64,000 nucleotides of DNA from Pseudoalteromonas galatheae (lineage in GTDB: Bacteria; Pseudomonadota; Gammaproteobacteria; Enterobacterales; Alteromonadaceae). The notes under the pieces were generated by a model, which was not told the DNA's origin, did no database searches, and worked only from the letters and a program-made list of their open reading frames with translations. A program made the translations under genes and the position numbers. Of the stretch, positions 44,074-53,676 are shown piece by piece (position 1 is the stretch's first letter; the number at the start of each line of letters is the position of its first letter). The stretch is taken from NCBI RefSeq assembly GCF_005886105.2, contig NZ_PNCO02000002.1, positions 434,001 to 498,000 on the forward strand, read 5' to 3'.

Positions 44074-46224
44074 TTAGAAATTAGTACCTATGGTGAGGCC
44101 TATGGTTCTCGGGTTTCCTGCTTCTGCCGTAACACCGAAACCAAAGTTAAATGCAACTTTTGAGTAATATTCATCGAGCGCATTCTTCACCCATAGGTGC
44201 GCGTACCAGTTTTCGCTTTCAAGGCCTATTTTGGCATTTAAAAGGTGATATGCTGATTGCTTCATTTGGTTACCTGCATCAAAGTAGTGATCACCCATAT
44301 AAATGTTTTCTAACTGCGTGAATAAGATGAAGTCGCTGTTGAGTTCTGTACGATTGCTAATGGACAGGTTGGCGCTGATCTTAGGTGTATTTGGTAAACG
44401 ATTATCGGAATAGTCTTCTATTGCACCAGTTGCAAAGTTCACACTTTCATACTCACTATAAGTGGCGTCAACATAACTACTTGAGAAGCCAATGGTCCAA
44501 TCCGGGTGAGGCTGGTAGCGCGACTCAAACTCAATACCCCGACTGGTACTTTCGCCAGCGTTATCTGTGATAATGGTGGTGTTTTCTAACATCTGTTGCA
44601 CTTGTTGGTCGTCTAAAGAAACGTAAAATGCAGTGATTGAAAAGCTCAGTTGGTTTTCTAGCGCTAGTGCTTTATAGGCAATTTCATAGTTATTACTGTA
44701 TTCAGGCTCAAAGCTAGGCTTGCTTAAGTTGGGATATAATGTGTCAAATCCTCCCGCTCGGTAACCTTTACTCCAAGACGCATAAACAAGGTCATTATTG
44801 TTCGTTTGATAAGAGAGGGCTAGTTTGGGTAGAACTTCGCTGAATTCTTCCTTGCCACCGTATTGCGAGGTAACTCCAGTGGATTGAGAATCGATATTAA
44901 TATCAGCTTCTCGCTGCTCTTTATGGTAGCGTAAACCTGCAATGACGGTAATATCCTGAGTGATTGCGTAATCAACCTGACCAAATACCGCCCAAGCTTG
45001 GTCATCTTTCCCGATAATCGAACGATCAACCATGGGTCCACTACCTGGGTACATAGAGGAGAAGTTTAAATCATTTCTTGTCGTATTCTGGGTATCTGAT
45101 TGGTAGCCATAAAACCCGACTAGCCAGTGGTAGTCTTCAGTATTTTTAGAGCTCCAACGCATTTCATGAGAGAGCTGATCAAAATCTTCCTGAGAGTGAC
45201 TATGGAACTGATATCCTGCGTCATTGCCTGTATCTTGATCCGCGGTGTTCAGGTTATCCCAGTCACGCCAACTTGTGATCGAGATGAAGTTTACATTATC
45301 ACCGCTATAATCCAGTGTAACCGAAGCCCCAAGTGCGTCGCGATCGTCAACTCCTTCAAAGTCATGTTCTATGTGATCTGGATTGGCTTTGATACGCTCA
45401 AGTTGCCCCATCGCATACGAGTCTCCACGAAAACGTTCATAATCTACTACAAAATTGGCTTCAAGATTGTCTGACGCGACCCATCTAAGTTTAGCTCTCG
45501 CACTCAGATCGTCGCGAGCACCAAAGTCCTTGTCTAAGTAGGTATTTTCAAGATGTCCATCGGTGTTGTATGCCGAAGCTGATAAGCCGAGAAATAGATT
45601 ATCTGCAGTTAAGGGGGTATTTACACCTAATCTAACTCGCTTTGAGCCAAAGTTATCTGCAGAAAAGGTGCCTTTGAACTCCGGCATTTCGTCTGGTTGT
45701 TTGGTGATGATATTAATAACACCAGCCAGAGAATTACCCCCGTATAGTGTGCCTTGAGGGCCCCTTAGGACCTCAACACGCTCTATATCCACAAGGTCCA
45801 AATCAAAAATACTATTGCTACTATAATTCACGCCATCGACGTAAAAACCTATGGTGGGTTCGGTGAATAAACCCGGGCCTATGCCACGAATAAATACATT
45901 GCTGTCTCTTCGGCCACCCCAGCTATAAACGTGAACGCTCGGGATCGCTTGTCCAAGATCTGTGATGGAATAGGCTTCAGAGTCGGCAAGTTCTTGTCCA
46001 AAAATAGCAGTTACGCTAGAAGCAACTTCCATAATATTCACGGTACGCTTTTCAGAAGTGACTTCGATTCGTTCCAAGTCGATATGTTTGGCTTGATCAT
46101 CTGCAAATACTGCTGAAGAGGAAACACCTAGACTCATTGCTAACAAGGTACGTGAAATATAATAGTTGAGTTTAGAGGTGGAGAAGAGAGGGTTGGCCGC
46201 AGACGTCAGCTTATAACGAAACAT
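44074..46224 (-). CDS. TonB-dependent siderophore receptor (FyuA-like)
   Basis: 716 aa. A signal-peptide region ends near VFADDQA (about residue 42). The TonB-box region IERIEVTSEKR precedes a plug with SNVFIRGIGPGLFTEPTIGF and VEVLRGPQGTLYGGNSLAGV, followed by the barrel ending GLTIGTNF with terminal Phe. The plug signature resembles FyuA, FptA and related ferric yersiniabactin/pyochelin-type receptors, fitting the thiazoline-type NRPS genes upstream. The 46225-46493 gap upstream contains the promoter and no supported gene. Confidence 0.88.
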   Translation of the reverse strand: MFRYKLTSAANPLFSTSKLNYYISRTLLAMSLGVSSSAVFADDQAKHIDLERIEVTSEKRTVNIMEVASSVTAIFGQELADSEAYSITDLGQAIPSVHVYSWGGRRDSNVFIRGIGPGLFTEPTIGFYVDGVNYSSNSIFDLDLVDIERVEVLRGPQGTLYGGNSLAGVINIITKQPDEMPEFKGTFSADNFGSKRVRLGVNTPLTADNLFLGLSASAYNTDGHLENTYLDKDFGARDDLSARAKLRWVASDNLEANFVVDYERFRGDSYAMGQLERIKANPDHIEHDFEGVDDRDALGASVTLDYSGDNVNFISITSWRDWDNLNTADQDTGNDAGYQFHSHSQEDFDQLSHEMRWSSKNTEDYHWLVGFYGYQSDTQNTTRNDLNFSSMYPGSGPMVDRSIIGKDDQAWAVFGQVDYAITQDITVIAGLRYHKEQREADINIDSQSTGVTSQYGGKEEFSEVLPKLALSYQTNNNDLVYASWSKGYRAGGFDTLYPNLSKPSFEPEYSNNYEIAYKALALENQLSFSITAFYVSLDDQQVQQMLENTTIITDNAGESTSRGIEFESRYQPHPDWTIGFSSSYVDATYSEYESVNFATGAIEDYSDNRLPNTPKISANLSISNRTELNSDFILFTQLENIYMGDHYFDAGNQMKQSAYHLLNAKIGLESENWYAHLWVKNALDEYYSKVAFNFGFGVTAEAGNPRTIGLTIGTNF

Positions 46225-46450
46225 AGTAAATTAGCTCCTAGTAACAACGAATAGTAGAGTAGTTGGGCATTGAGTTATGCTGCGCTAGAAATGTGTTTTT
46301 AGGCTTACTTCTTGTCAGCGTTGACCATTTGGTCGGCCCTGTTTTTATTGTTCGTTATTGTCTGAATATGCAAGGAGAGCCACTACCCGAAAGCGGCCAT
46401 TACCCCTCTGTGCGGTTTTTTTTAAAGGTAGAGAGCAAGGCTGGTAGTAA

Positions 46451-46476
46451 TTAGGGCGCTTATGTGGCAGCCCTAA
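46451..46476. terminator. hairpin after the ABC permease/peptidase gene
   Basis: Stem TTAGGGC/GCCCTAA with a 12-nt loop, 17 bp after the stop of the minus-strand gene at 46494. The T-run is poor (AATTACT). It may separate the ABC pair from the receptor gene. Confidence 0.4.
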
Positions 46477-46493
46477 TCGTTTGTAATGGGGGT

Positions 46494-49400
46494 TTACAGA
46501 GGTAGATTTTGCACGTTTGCGTCACGCAGCGTCATTTGGTGAAATAATATATTTAGTTGTTTTTCATGTTTAGGCTGATTTACGGCTTGCAACAGCTTCA
46601 GGTACAACTGTTGTGCCGATATGGGCTGTGAAGCACTCTGTACTCGATAATGCGCTAGGGTATCATTGATCACATTGCTAAATTGCTCATTATCAATGAG
46701 CTGTGACACTTCATAAACAACAAGCTGCGATTTACTTTTAGCGTATGGTTGGTGCGTCAATGCTAAGGCGTTTTTCTCCACACCGGACTCTTTAGTACGT
46801 GCTAATAAGTAGTCATTTTTAATGTTAGCCAATAGTTGTTGTGTTGCTTCGCTACTCAATCTTGATTTGGTCAGCGCAAACCAAGTTGGCACTCCCTCAG
46901 ACAGTATGGGATAACCTGCGGTGTTTGCGATTGCGATATTCTGCCACCAAACCTGAGCAACTGCATCGTGTACGGTGTATTCTAACCAATCGGAACTGGA
47001 TGGATCATGATAATTGTGTTGCCAAGCGGACATTTCGGGGATAAGCACCAAATTTGCGCTAACCGTTTGTTCTCCCATACCCTGAGGTAACGCTGCTATT
47101 TTTAAGCTGTTGTATGGGTAGGCTCCAAATGTTGCTTCGCCTTGTTCAAGTGCATGTTTTGCTCGTTGTATCATGGAACTTAGGATTACTTCATCGGTGT
47201 TAAGATAAAACAGTTCTATGGAAATTTCTTTGCCGGTTTTTGCGCTTGTCCATGTAGACTGGTGAATTTTGTATCCGGCGCTCACAATGACAGGATCCCA
47301 ATGACTCGCTGTCATTGTTTGAAATTCATAGCTGTGGCGCTGTCCTTGTGTTTGCTGTTTCAGCAGCTCCCCCGGCGCCACAACTATTTGATTGCTCGGG
47401 GCGTCAATTTTTAGTTTATAGGTGAGCAGATCTGCATCATCGTGTTGATACAAGTCTAGTGTTTGTGACTGACTGAAAAAGTCTGGTGCCAGCGGATCGA
47501 GTTTAAACTTCTCTCGTAGCGCGTTGTCTTTGATGATGTTGTTTTTCTCGAACCCAATGGAGGGCCAAAAACTTGCATCAATATAGCTGGCATTTTTTGT
47601 CACTTTGCCAATGTAATCAGTTGCATGATTACTATAGCCCTGATATTTGACTGAAGCCGCAAAACTGAGCTGACTTTGTTGCTCATGAGTGAGAGGTGTA
47701 TTCAAGCCCCAAACCGAGGCATGATGCGCTTTGTCTAAAGCGATCTGTGAAAGCGCTTGACCAGAAAGTAAGATTTCATCAACAGCGGTGTAGTGATTGG
47801 TGTTGAGCAGCAACTGCTCGATTGCATTCTGGTGTGAATTAACCAATGTTAAGTTGGCCATGTATTTTATAGCGCGCTGATTTGGGTAAAGCGATATGGC
47901 AATTTCAGCGTGGCGAATTTTAGGCTGTGGTTGTGTATCGAATTGCCGGTATTGCTTTTCATAGTCGGCTTGCACAGCATAACCATCGGCTTGTGTTTCA
48001 AATTGACCGTTAACGATCATCTCTTGATGAATTGAGTTGGCTTGGTAGCCAAAAATTGTCCCTGACAACAGCATAATTGCCAGCGATCGCGGTTTAATCT
48101 TTTTTGGCAAAGCGGCGAATCTTTCCTTAAAAGACGCAATCATACCTCGTGTCCACAGCCAACTGCTCAATACAAGCAACACACAATAAAAACTGAGCCA
48201 GTAGAGCATAAGGTTGAGATCTCTGATGATAAATTGCTCTGTAGATGCAATTTCGGAAAGCTGAGCAATAGATGGCCATGCCCATAAATACATAAAGTTC
48301 TCTATCGCATGAGTTTCATTGAATATCGCGGGAGAAATACAGAGCACCACGGCACATATCTGTGCGGCAATTTTAGACTGCAATAGCCCGTAACTAATGA
48401 TGGCTATAAACACATAAGCGAGCATTAATGGCAGCAAAACAAGCATGCTCAAATGCAATAAACTTTGCCAATCGGGGTCAAGATAACCTTGTATTAATTG
48501 TGTACCCAATAAGCCTGAAATAGGCACTAACATTAATACGACTGCAACAAGAGTAGCGCAGATTATATGGCTTAGAGGGGGTTGCCAATCTGGCGTTGGG
48601 CACACAGCAACCAGCTGTGCGGTATTTAGCTGGTGGTCTTTGTGGCACTGATCAACTATAAAAAAAGCGGCGGCAAGCATGGTAAAAATCAAACTGGGAT
48701 AAATCAATACAGGAAGCAGCGTGTGCGTTCTTGGCAAAATAGCTGCGCTGCCCTCCATGCCTGGTAAACGGTAGCTTAAACCGGCGATGATCAGCATTAA
48801 CGAAAGCGTCAACATTGATAGGTAAAACGCCTTATTAGTAATGATCTGGCGAGCCTGAAGGTAACCGGAATAGACGCTGAATTTAAGCCAATAGACTGTG
48901 TCTTCGTTGGTTATCAAGGTTAATGGGTTCATATTTAGTTTGCTTGAACTGTGCGTATGTTGTTGCACTTTTGCAACGGGCCTTGCTGAGGCTTTTTTGC
49001 TGTTACTGGTTCTAAATTGCATTAAATCGAAGCGCCACCATGCAAATGCCAGCAAAGACAATGCGAGCGTTAAGTAGAGCAAACGATTGTAGAGTAACGC
49101 TCCATCTAAACTTAAAAACTGGGTCATTCTTTGCTGTGCTGTCCAGTAGAAAATTTGCCCTTCAACTGTAACCTTACCTAGCGGGTCAACAATTTGTAGC
49201 CAAGTAGCTTGTGGTGCGCCGTCACCAAACAAAGCGGTGATAATGACGAACGAGCCAACGGCTATCATCATCGCTGCATAAGCTGGTGTAGCGCGTCCAG
49301 TAAGTGCTGTGAGCGCAAACGGAATAGCGGTATAAACTATGCAAGCTGGGAGTACCCAAAGCAGTATAGCGTGTAAAATATGGGGCCATGAAGTTGCGAT

Positions 49401-49826
49401 AAAATCACTATCTGGGTAGAGTCCAAAGAGGCTTGAGATCAGGGGTAAAGTCACCATAGCGATGACAACTGAGCTCATTACTAACAGCACGATAGCTAAA
49501 CTCGCTAAATATTTACCGATAAAATAGTGTTTGCTATTGATATTAAAACTATATAAATAGTCTGCAGTTTTAGAATTAAGATCCCTGAGTAATGTTGGGA
49601 CTACCAGTGCGCTACCCACCGTGGCAGCCCAAAATGTGTAGTACATAAACAAGTAGTAGATTGCATATGGCGAGTTGCGTGCAACCCTGCCACTTTGCAT
49701 CAGTGCATCCCACTCACCGCCTAACATTTCTCGGTAGCCCATGGCAATCATGGCTATTAAACAACCCCATGTGGCTACGGAGCGTAGTCGATATTTTAAC
49801 TCAAACAAAAAACTTGTGAAAAACAT
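46494..49826 (-). CDS. ABC-2 type permease fused to an inactive M1-peptidase-like domain
   Basis: 1110 aa. The N-terminal 600 residues hold two ABC-2-type membrane modules (first helix near ATWGCLIAMIAMGY, later VLIYPSLIFTMLAAAFFIVD and others up to about residue 580). The C-terminal half is periplasmic and resembles M1 aminopeptidases, but the zinc motif HExxH is replaced by HDAVA (near residue 951) while the later EG (LSEGVPTWFA) is kept. Catalysis is therefore unlikely. It pairs with the ATPase gene 9 bp upstream. Its position in the siderophore locus suggests export of a peptide-like product, an inference. Confidence 0.82.
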   Translation of the reverse strand: MFFTSFLFELKYRLRSVATWGCLIAMIAMGYREMLGGEWDALMQSGRVARNSPYAIYYLFMYYTFWAATVGSALVVPTLLRDLNSKTADYLYSFNINSKHYFIGKYLASLAIVLLVMSSVVIAMVTLPLISSLFGLYPDSDFIATSWPHILHAILLWVLPACIVYTAIPFALTALTGRATPAYAAMMIAVGSFVIITALFGDGAPQATWLQIVDPLGKVTVEGQIFYWTAQQRMTQFLSLDGALLYNRLLYLTLALSLLAFAWWRFDLMQFRTSNSKKASARPVAKVQQHTHSSSKLNMNPLTLITNEDTVYWLKFSVYSGYLQARQIITNKAFYLSMLTLSLMLIIAGLSYRLPGMEGSAAILPRTHTLLPVLIYPSLIFTMLAAAFFIVDQCHKDHQLNTAQLVAVCPTPDWQPPLSHIICATLVAVVLMLVPISGLLGTQLIQGYLDPDWQSLLHLSMLVLLPLMLAYVFIAIISYGLLQSKIAAQICAVVLCISPAIFNETHAIENFMYLWAWPSIAQLSEIASTEQFIIRDLNLMLYWLSFYCVLLVLSSWLWTRGMIASFKERFAALPKKIKPRSLAIMLLSGTIFGYQANSIHQEMIVNGQFETQADGYAVQADYEKQYRQFDTQPQPKIRHAEIAISLYPNQRAIKYMANLTLVNSHQNAIEQLLLNTNHYTAVDEILLSGQALSQIALDKAHHASVWGLNTPLTHEQQSQLSFAASVKYQGYSNHATDYIGKVTKNASYIDASFWPSIGFEKNNIIKDNALREKFKLDPLAPDFFSQSQTLDLYQHDDADLLTYKLKIDAPSNQIVVAPGELLKQQTQGQRHSYEFQTMTASHWDPVIVSAGYKIHQSTWTSAKTGKEISIELFYLNTDEVILSSMIQRAKHALEQGEATFGAYPYNSLKIAALPQGMGEQTVSANLVLIPEMSAWQHNYHDPSSSDWLEYTVHDAVAQVWWQNIAIANTAGYPILSEGVPTWFALTKSRLSSEATQQLLANIKNDYLLARTKESGVEKNALALTHQPYAKSKSQLVVYEVSQLIDNEQFSNVINDTLAHYRVQSASQPISAQQLYLKLLQAVNQPKHEKQLNILFHQMTLRDANVQNLPL

Positions 49827-49835
49827 ACATGCTCC

Positions 49836-50711
49836 TTAAACCGCAAGTTCAGGGACGTAGCTGAAGTAAAAGTCTTCTAGGTCCGCTGTGCTTTGAATAA
49901 AGCTTGCGGTGGGTGCGGTTTCGCTTTGAATAGTGGCTTGGATGTTACCTTTGACGATGCGCGTTGAAATCACTTTGTAATTGTCTCGTAGTGTTTTCAA
50001 CTCATTTCTTGATACTGATTTGTGCCAAATCTGGTGCTTTATTGAGGCGACGAGCTCATCGGGCTTGCCGCGTGAAAGTAGCGTTCCTTGGTTGAGGATC
50101 CCCATATCATCACAAAGGTTAGTGACGTCTCCTACAATATGTGTGGAGAGGATCACGATGGCACTGTCAGTGAGTTGGTGCAAAATACTATAAAAGCGGT
50201 TGCGCTCCGCAGGGTCTAGTCCCGCGGTTGGTTCATCAACAATGATGACCTTAGGGTTGGTCAATAAAACTTGTGCTATACCAAAACGCTGCCGCATACC
50301 ACCTGAGTATGTATCTACCGCCTTATGACAATGCTCTGTGAGGTTAACTAGTTCCAACAATTCATTAATTCTATTTTTTCGTTCCTTGGCATTGTGAATA
50401 CCCTTTAAACGAGCGAAATAGTCCAGCATATCGGTGGCGGATGCATTAGCATAAACACCAAAATCCTGAGGCAAGTAGCCCAGCTGGCGACGAAACTCAG
50501 CAGGGGTTGCGAAGATATCTTGTCCATCAAAATATATTTTGCCACTGTCGGGCGTTTGTAGGGTGGCAATGGTGCGCATAATGCTGCTTTTACCAGCTCC
50601 GTTGGGACCAAGCAGGCCGAACATACCCTTGCTTATGGTTAAATTGATATCTTTTAGTGCATGAACACCGTTTGCATACGTTTTTGATACGTCACGAATT
50701 TCTAATTCCAT
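49836..50711 (-). CDS. ABC transporter ATP-binding protein (ABC-2 exporter type)
   Basis: 291 aa. Walker A GLLGPNGAGKSSI (about 32-44), Q-loop in LGYLPQDFGVY, signature YSGGMRQRFGIAQVL, Walker B VIIVDEPTAGLD and switch VILSTHIV are all intact. The DrrA/CcmA-like pattern with a C-terminal extension fits ABC-2 exporters and the permease gene that follows. It starts 23 bp after the FecE-type ATPase gene, so the export and import ATPases sit side by side in one apparent operon. Confidence 0.9.
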   Translation of the reverse strand: MELEIRDVSKTYANGVHALKDINLTISKGMFGLLGPNGAGKSSIMRTIATLQTPDSGKIYFDGQDIFATPAEFRRQLGYLPQDFGVYANASATDMLDYFARLKGIHNAKERKNRINELLELVNLTEHCHKAVDTYSGGMRQRFGIAQVLLTNPKVIIVDEPTAGLDPAERNRFYSILHQLTDSAIVILSTHIVGDVTNLCDDMGILNQGTLLSRGKPDELVASIKHQIWHKSVSRNELKTLRDNYKVISTRIVKGNIQATIQSETAPTASFIQSTADLEDFYFSYVPELAV

Positions 50712-50734
50712 TTCACTAGCTTCTGTTGTTGATT

Positions 50735-51565
50735 TTAGATTGCGGCACTGCGCAGTGGCGCCGCTGAGTTAGAGGTAAATTGATCCACTGTTCCAATTGG
50801 CAAGCACAGCGGCTTAGTTATCTGGCCATAGCACTGAGACACAATTGCAACATCAATATTGAACAGCCGTTTAATGATTGGCTCTGTGACGACTTGTTGC
50901 GGTGTGCCATCAGCTATTATCGAGCCATTTTTAAGAGCGATAATTCGGTCACTGAATTGACTGGCTTGATTGATATCGTGTAGCACCATCACAATGGTTT
51001 TGTGTTCATGAATTTGTAGCTGTTTGAGTAAGTCTAAAAGCTGAAACTGATGACCTAAGTCTAGATAAGTCGTGGGTTCGTCTAGGAGTAAAATTTCAGA
51101 TTGCTGTGCCAAGGCCATTGCTAACCATGCTCTTTGGCGCTCACCACCAGATAAATGCTGTAACGGCTTATGTTGCAACGCTTCAAGTTTGGTCTTTTTG
51201 AGCGCCCAAGTAATGGCATCCTGATCATGTTGCGATAATGTCTTGAACATTCCTAAATAGGGAAACCGACCATGACCAACAAGCTGTTTAACGAGCATAC
51301 CACTTGGAGCTTGTGGACTTTGGCCAAGTAATGCGAGTTTCTTTGCTAGCGTTTTAGGGGACCATTGGTGAAGCGGCTGTTGCTCCAAAGAGATAGTCCC
51401 TTGCTGCGGTTGAATGAGTCCGCCAAGTAGTTTAAGTAAGGTGGACTTACCACTGCCATTTGGACCGACAATTGCGGTGATCTGATGACGTGCAATAGAG
51501 ACCGACAAGTCTTTTAGCACCGGCCTATGTTGATAATGTAAGGTTATTTGATCTGCATTTAACAT
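50735..51565 (-). CDS. ferric-siderophore ABC importer ATPase (FecE type)
   Basis: 276 aa. Walker A VGPNGSGKSTLLKLLGG, signature LSGGERQRAWLAMALA, Walker B ILLLDEPTTYLDLGHQ and VMVLHDINQASQFSDR show the FecE/FepC type that powers FecCD permeases. It is co-transcribed with two FecCD permeases and a binding protein. The final stretch SNSAAPLRSAAI is short and variable. Confidence 0.92.
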   Translation of the reverse strand: MLNADQITLHYQHRPVLKDLSVSIARHQITAIVGPNGSGKSTLLKLLGGLIQPQQGTISLEQQPLHQWSPKTLAKKLALLGQSPQAPSGMLVKQLVGHGRFPYLGMFKTLSQHDQDAITWALKKTKLEALQHKPLQHLSGGERQRAWLAMALAQQSEILLLDEPTTYLDLGHQFQLLDLLKQLQIHEHKTIVMVLHDINQASQFSDRIIALKNGSIIADGTPQQVVTEPIIKRLFNIDVAIVSQCYGQITKPLCLPIGTVDQFTSNSAAPLRSAAI

Positions 51566-51573
51566 GATAAATC

Positions 51574-52647
51574 CTAATTTTGGCGGCGGATCAATAACAG
51601 CAAGATGGGAATGCCCATCAAGGTGGTTAGCGTGCCTGTGGGGATCTCCAAAGGAGAGATAAGCGTTCGGCTTGCAATATCTGCCGCCAGCGTTAACGAG
51701 GCTCCAGCTAACATGCAGACTGCCATCAGGTGGGGGAGGCTGGTACCCAAGCCGAATCGGTTAAGAAGCACTTTGGCGAAATGGGGTACAATTAAACCAA
51801 CGAATCCGAGTGGGCCCGAGATAGCGGTGGCGCTGGCCGCCAATGCCACCGCTATCAATAAGCTAATTAAACGCCACCTAGTGACGTTTAGCCCTAAAGT
51901 TCGTGCGGCATCGCTATCTAATTGCAGTATCGACAAGTACTTTAATAATGCGAAGCAACCAAGTACGCCGATAAATGTCCAAGGAAGAAGCAAAAACACG
52001 TGGCTAAAGTCTCTGCCGTACAGACTACCTGCTAACCAAATCAAACTGGTTTCTGTACGATTTCCTCCCCATGCCAAAATGGCCCACATAACTAGAGCAT
52101 TTAGCACCGCGCCTATTGCGACCCCGTTAAGTGCCAATTGATTCGGCTGTAGTTGCTGTCGCCAACTAAGTTTCAAAACCAAAGCAGTGGCCAACACCCC
52201 ACCGAGCAATGCTACAACGGGAAGCCAAGCAAAGTTAAAAATGAAATCACTGAAGCCGAATACATGAAGTTGAATATAATCCACCACAAGTAAACAAAGT
52301 ACGATGGCTAGACTCGCGCCACCATTGACCCCTAAGATACTTGGGTCGGCAAGAGGATTGCGGATCACGGCTTGTAAAATTAGTCCAGCCAGCGCGAAAT
52401 GGATCCCAACCAACATGGCTAATAGTGAGCGGGGTAAACGTAATTGCCATAGGATGTTCGAATCAGTACTTTGTGGTATTGAGGTGATCAGTATCTGCCA
52501 AACAGATTGTATCGATAGTGGTACAGACCCCATACATAGCGCGGTAAAAAATAAGCAAATAAGTAGCGCGATGAGTGAGGTTAATAGACCATAAAAAGGC
52601 CAAGGCTTAATTTCTCGGCAAGCGTATATCGTCATTGTTCGATTCAT
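51574..52647 (-). CDS. ferric-siderophore ABC importer permease (FecCD type)
   Basis: 357 aa from the ATG at 52647, chosen because it makes an ATGA overlap with the upstream permease; the frame runs on to 52713 without support. About ten membrane helices, with LRLPRSLLAMLVGIHFALAG near the N-terminus and ISGPLGFVGLIVPHF in the conserved cytoplasmic coupling region, are FecCD hallmarks. It forms a heterodimeric channel with the neighbouring permease. Confidence 0.92.
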   Translation of the reverse strand: MNRTMTIYACREIKPWPFYGLLTSLIALLICLFFTALCMGSVPLSIQSVWQILITSIPQSTDSNILWQLRLPRSLLAMLVGIHFALAGLILQAVIRNPLADPSILGVNGGASLAIVLCLLVVDYIQLHVFGFSDFIFNFAWLPVVALLGGVLATALVLKLSWRQQLQPNQLALNGVAIGAVLNALVMWAILAWGGNRTETSLIWLAGSLYGRDFSHVFLLLPWTFIGVLGCFALLKYLSILQLDSDAARTLGLNVTRWRLISLLIAVALAASATAISGPLGFVGLIVPHFAKVLLNRFGLGTSLPHLMAVCMLAGASLTLAADIASRTLISPLEIPTGTLTTLMGIPILLLLIRRQN

Positions 52648-53657
52648 ATAGACGCCTGCTGATAGCGAGATTGGATAAGCCAAACTAAGCTTGGTCCGCC
52701 AAACAGCACGCATAGTATACCCACAGGGATCTCCTGATAATTTGCCAATAAGTCGGAAAGACTGACAAGCACAGCGCCGCTTAGTGCGCTGCCAAATAAG
52801 ACATAGCGGTACTCATAAGCCAGGTGTTTGGGCAGTAAAGTGCGGCACAGGTGAGGGGCAACCAGCCCTACAAAAGCGATGGGGCCTGTAACAGCCACGG
52901 TCGCAGAAGTTAGCACTACGGCAACAGTGAGCGTTTGAATACGCCAGCGCTTTACATTTCCCCCAATACTTTTTACGACATCGCTATCGAGTTGTAAAAT
53001 GGTGAGCGGGCGGGCTAACAGTGCACATAAAATAACACCGAGTAATGCGATAGGAGCCAATAACGACACATGCTGCCAAGTGCGATTTGCAACGCTGCCA
53101 AGCAACCAATAAAACAACCCTCTAGTGTCAGTGCTTACCGAGATTAGTAGCAAAGTTGTTGCGGCGGCGCAAAACAGAGAAACGCATAAACCAGATAGAA
53201 TAAGATTCACAGGCTCTAGTTTCTGTTTCCAAGAAAGCCATAATGTGACTGACATCGCCAAAGCACCGCCAAATATACCCGCTATAAATTGGAAGTAGGT
53301 ACTTAAACCGGTAAAAGTGAGAACCAGTACAATAGCCAATGCGGCACCAGAGGAGACGCCAACGAGGCTTGGGGATGCGAGCTCATTTTGTGTTACTGCC
53401 TGAATAATGGCTCCTGCTATGCCAAGTGTTATACCTGCAATGATGGCCAATGTTAAACGAGGTAGTCTCAGCTCCCAAACGACAAAACTAGCCTGTGACT
53501 TTGATGGGTCAATAAGTACTGACCAAACTTCCTGTAATGTGAGCTGATAGTCGCCGATTGTTAAAGACAGCAGTAGACTGAGTAGTAACATACACACACC
53601 GAATAGAAATAAGCCAGTGGGCGTTGTAGCGACGCGAAGTCTTTCTAAGTAAATCAT
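52644..53657 (-). CDS. ferric-siderophore ABC importer permease (FecCD type), second subunit
   Basis: 337 aa. Same topology as its partner, with LRLPRLTLAIIAGITLGIAG, then VTGPIAFVGLVAPHLCRTLL as the coupling-helix region. It follows the binding-protein gene by 19 bp and overlaps the next permease by 4 bp. The pair plus the ATPase and binding protein make a complete inner-membrane importer. Confidence 0.92.
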   Translation of the reverse strand: MIYLERLRVATTPTGLFLFGVCMLLLSLLLSLTIGDYQLTLQEVWSVLIDPSKSQASFVVWELRLPRLTLAIIAGITLGIAGAIIQAVTQNELASPSLVGVSSGAALAIVLVLTFTGLSTYFQFIAGIFGGALAMSVTLWLSWKQKLEPVNLILSGLCVSLFCAAATTLLLISVSTDTRGLFYWLLGSVANRTWQHVSLLAPIALLGVILCALLARPLTILQLDSDVVKSIGGNVKRWRIQTLTVAVVLTSATVAVTGPIAFVGLVAPHLCRTLLPKHLAYEYRYVLFGSALSGAVLVSLSDLLANYQEIPVGILCVLFGGPSLVWLIQSRYQQASI

Positions 53658-53676
53658 AGCGTGCTTACATTACCTG

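Noticed and set aside
51605..52141. 178-codon plus-strand ORF opposite the FecCD permease
   Set aside because: Antisense shadow of a clear membrane permease.
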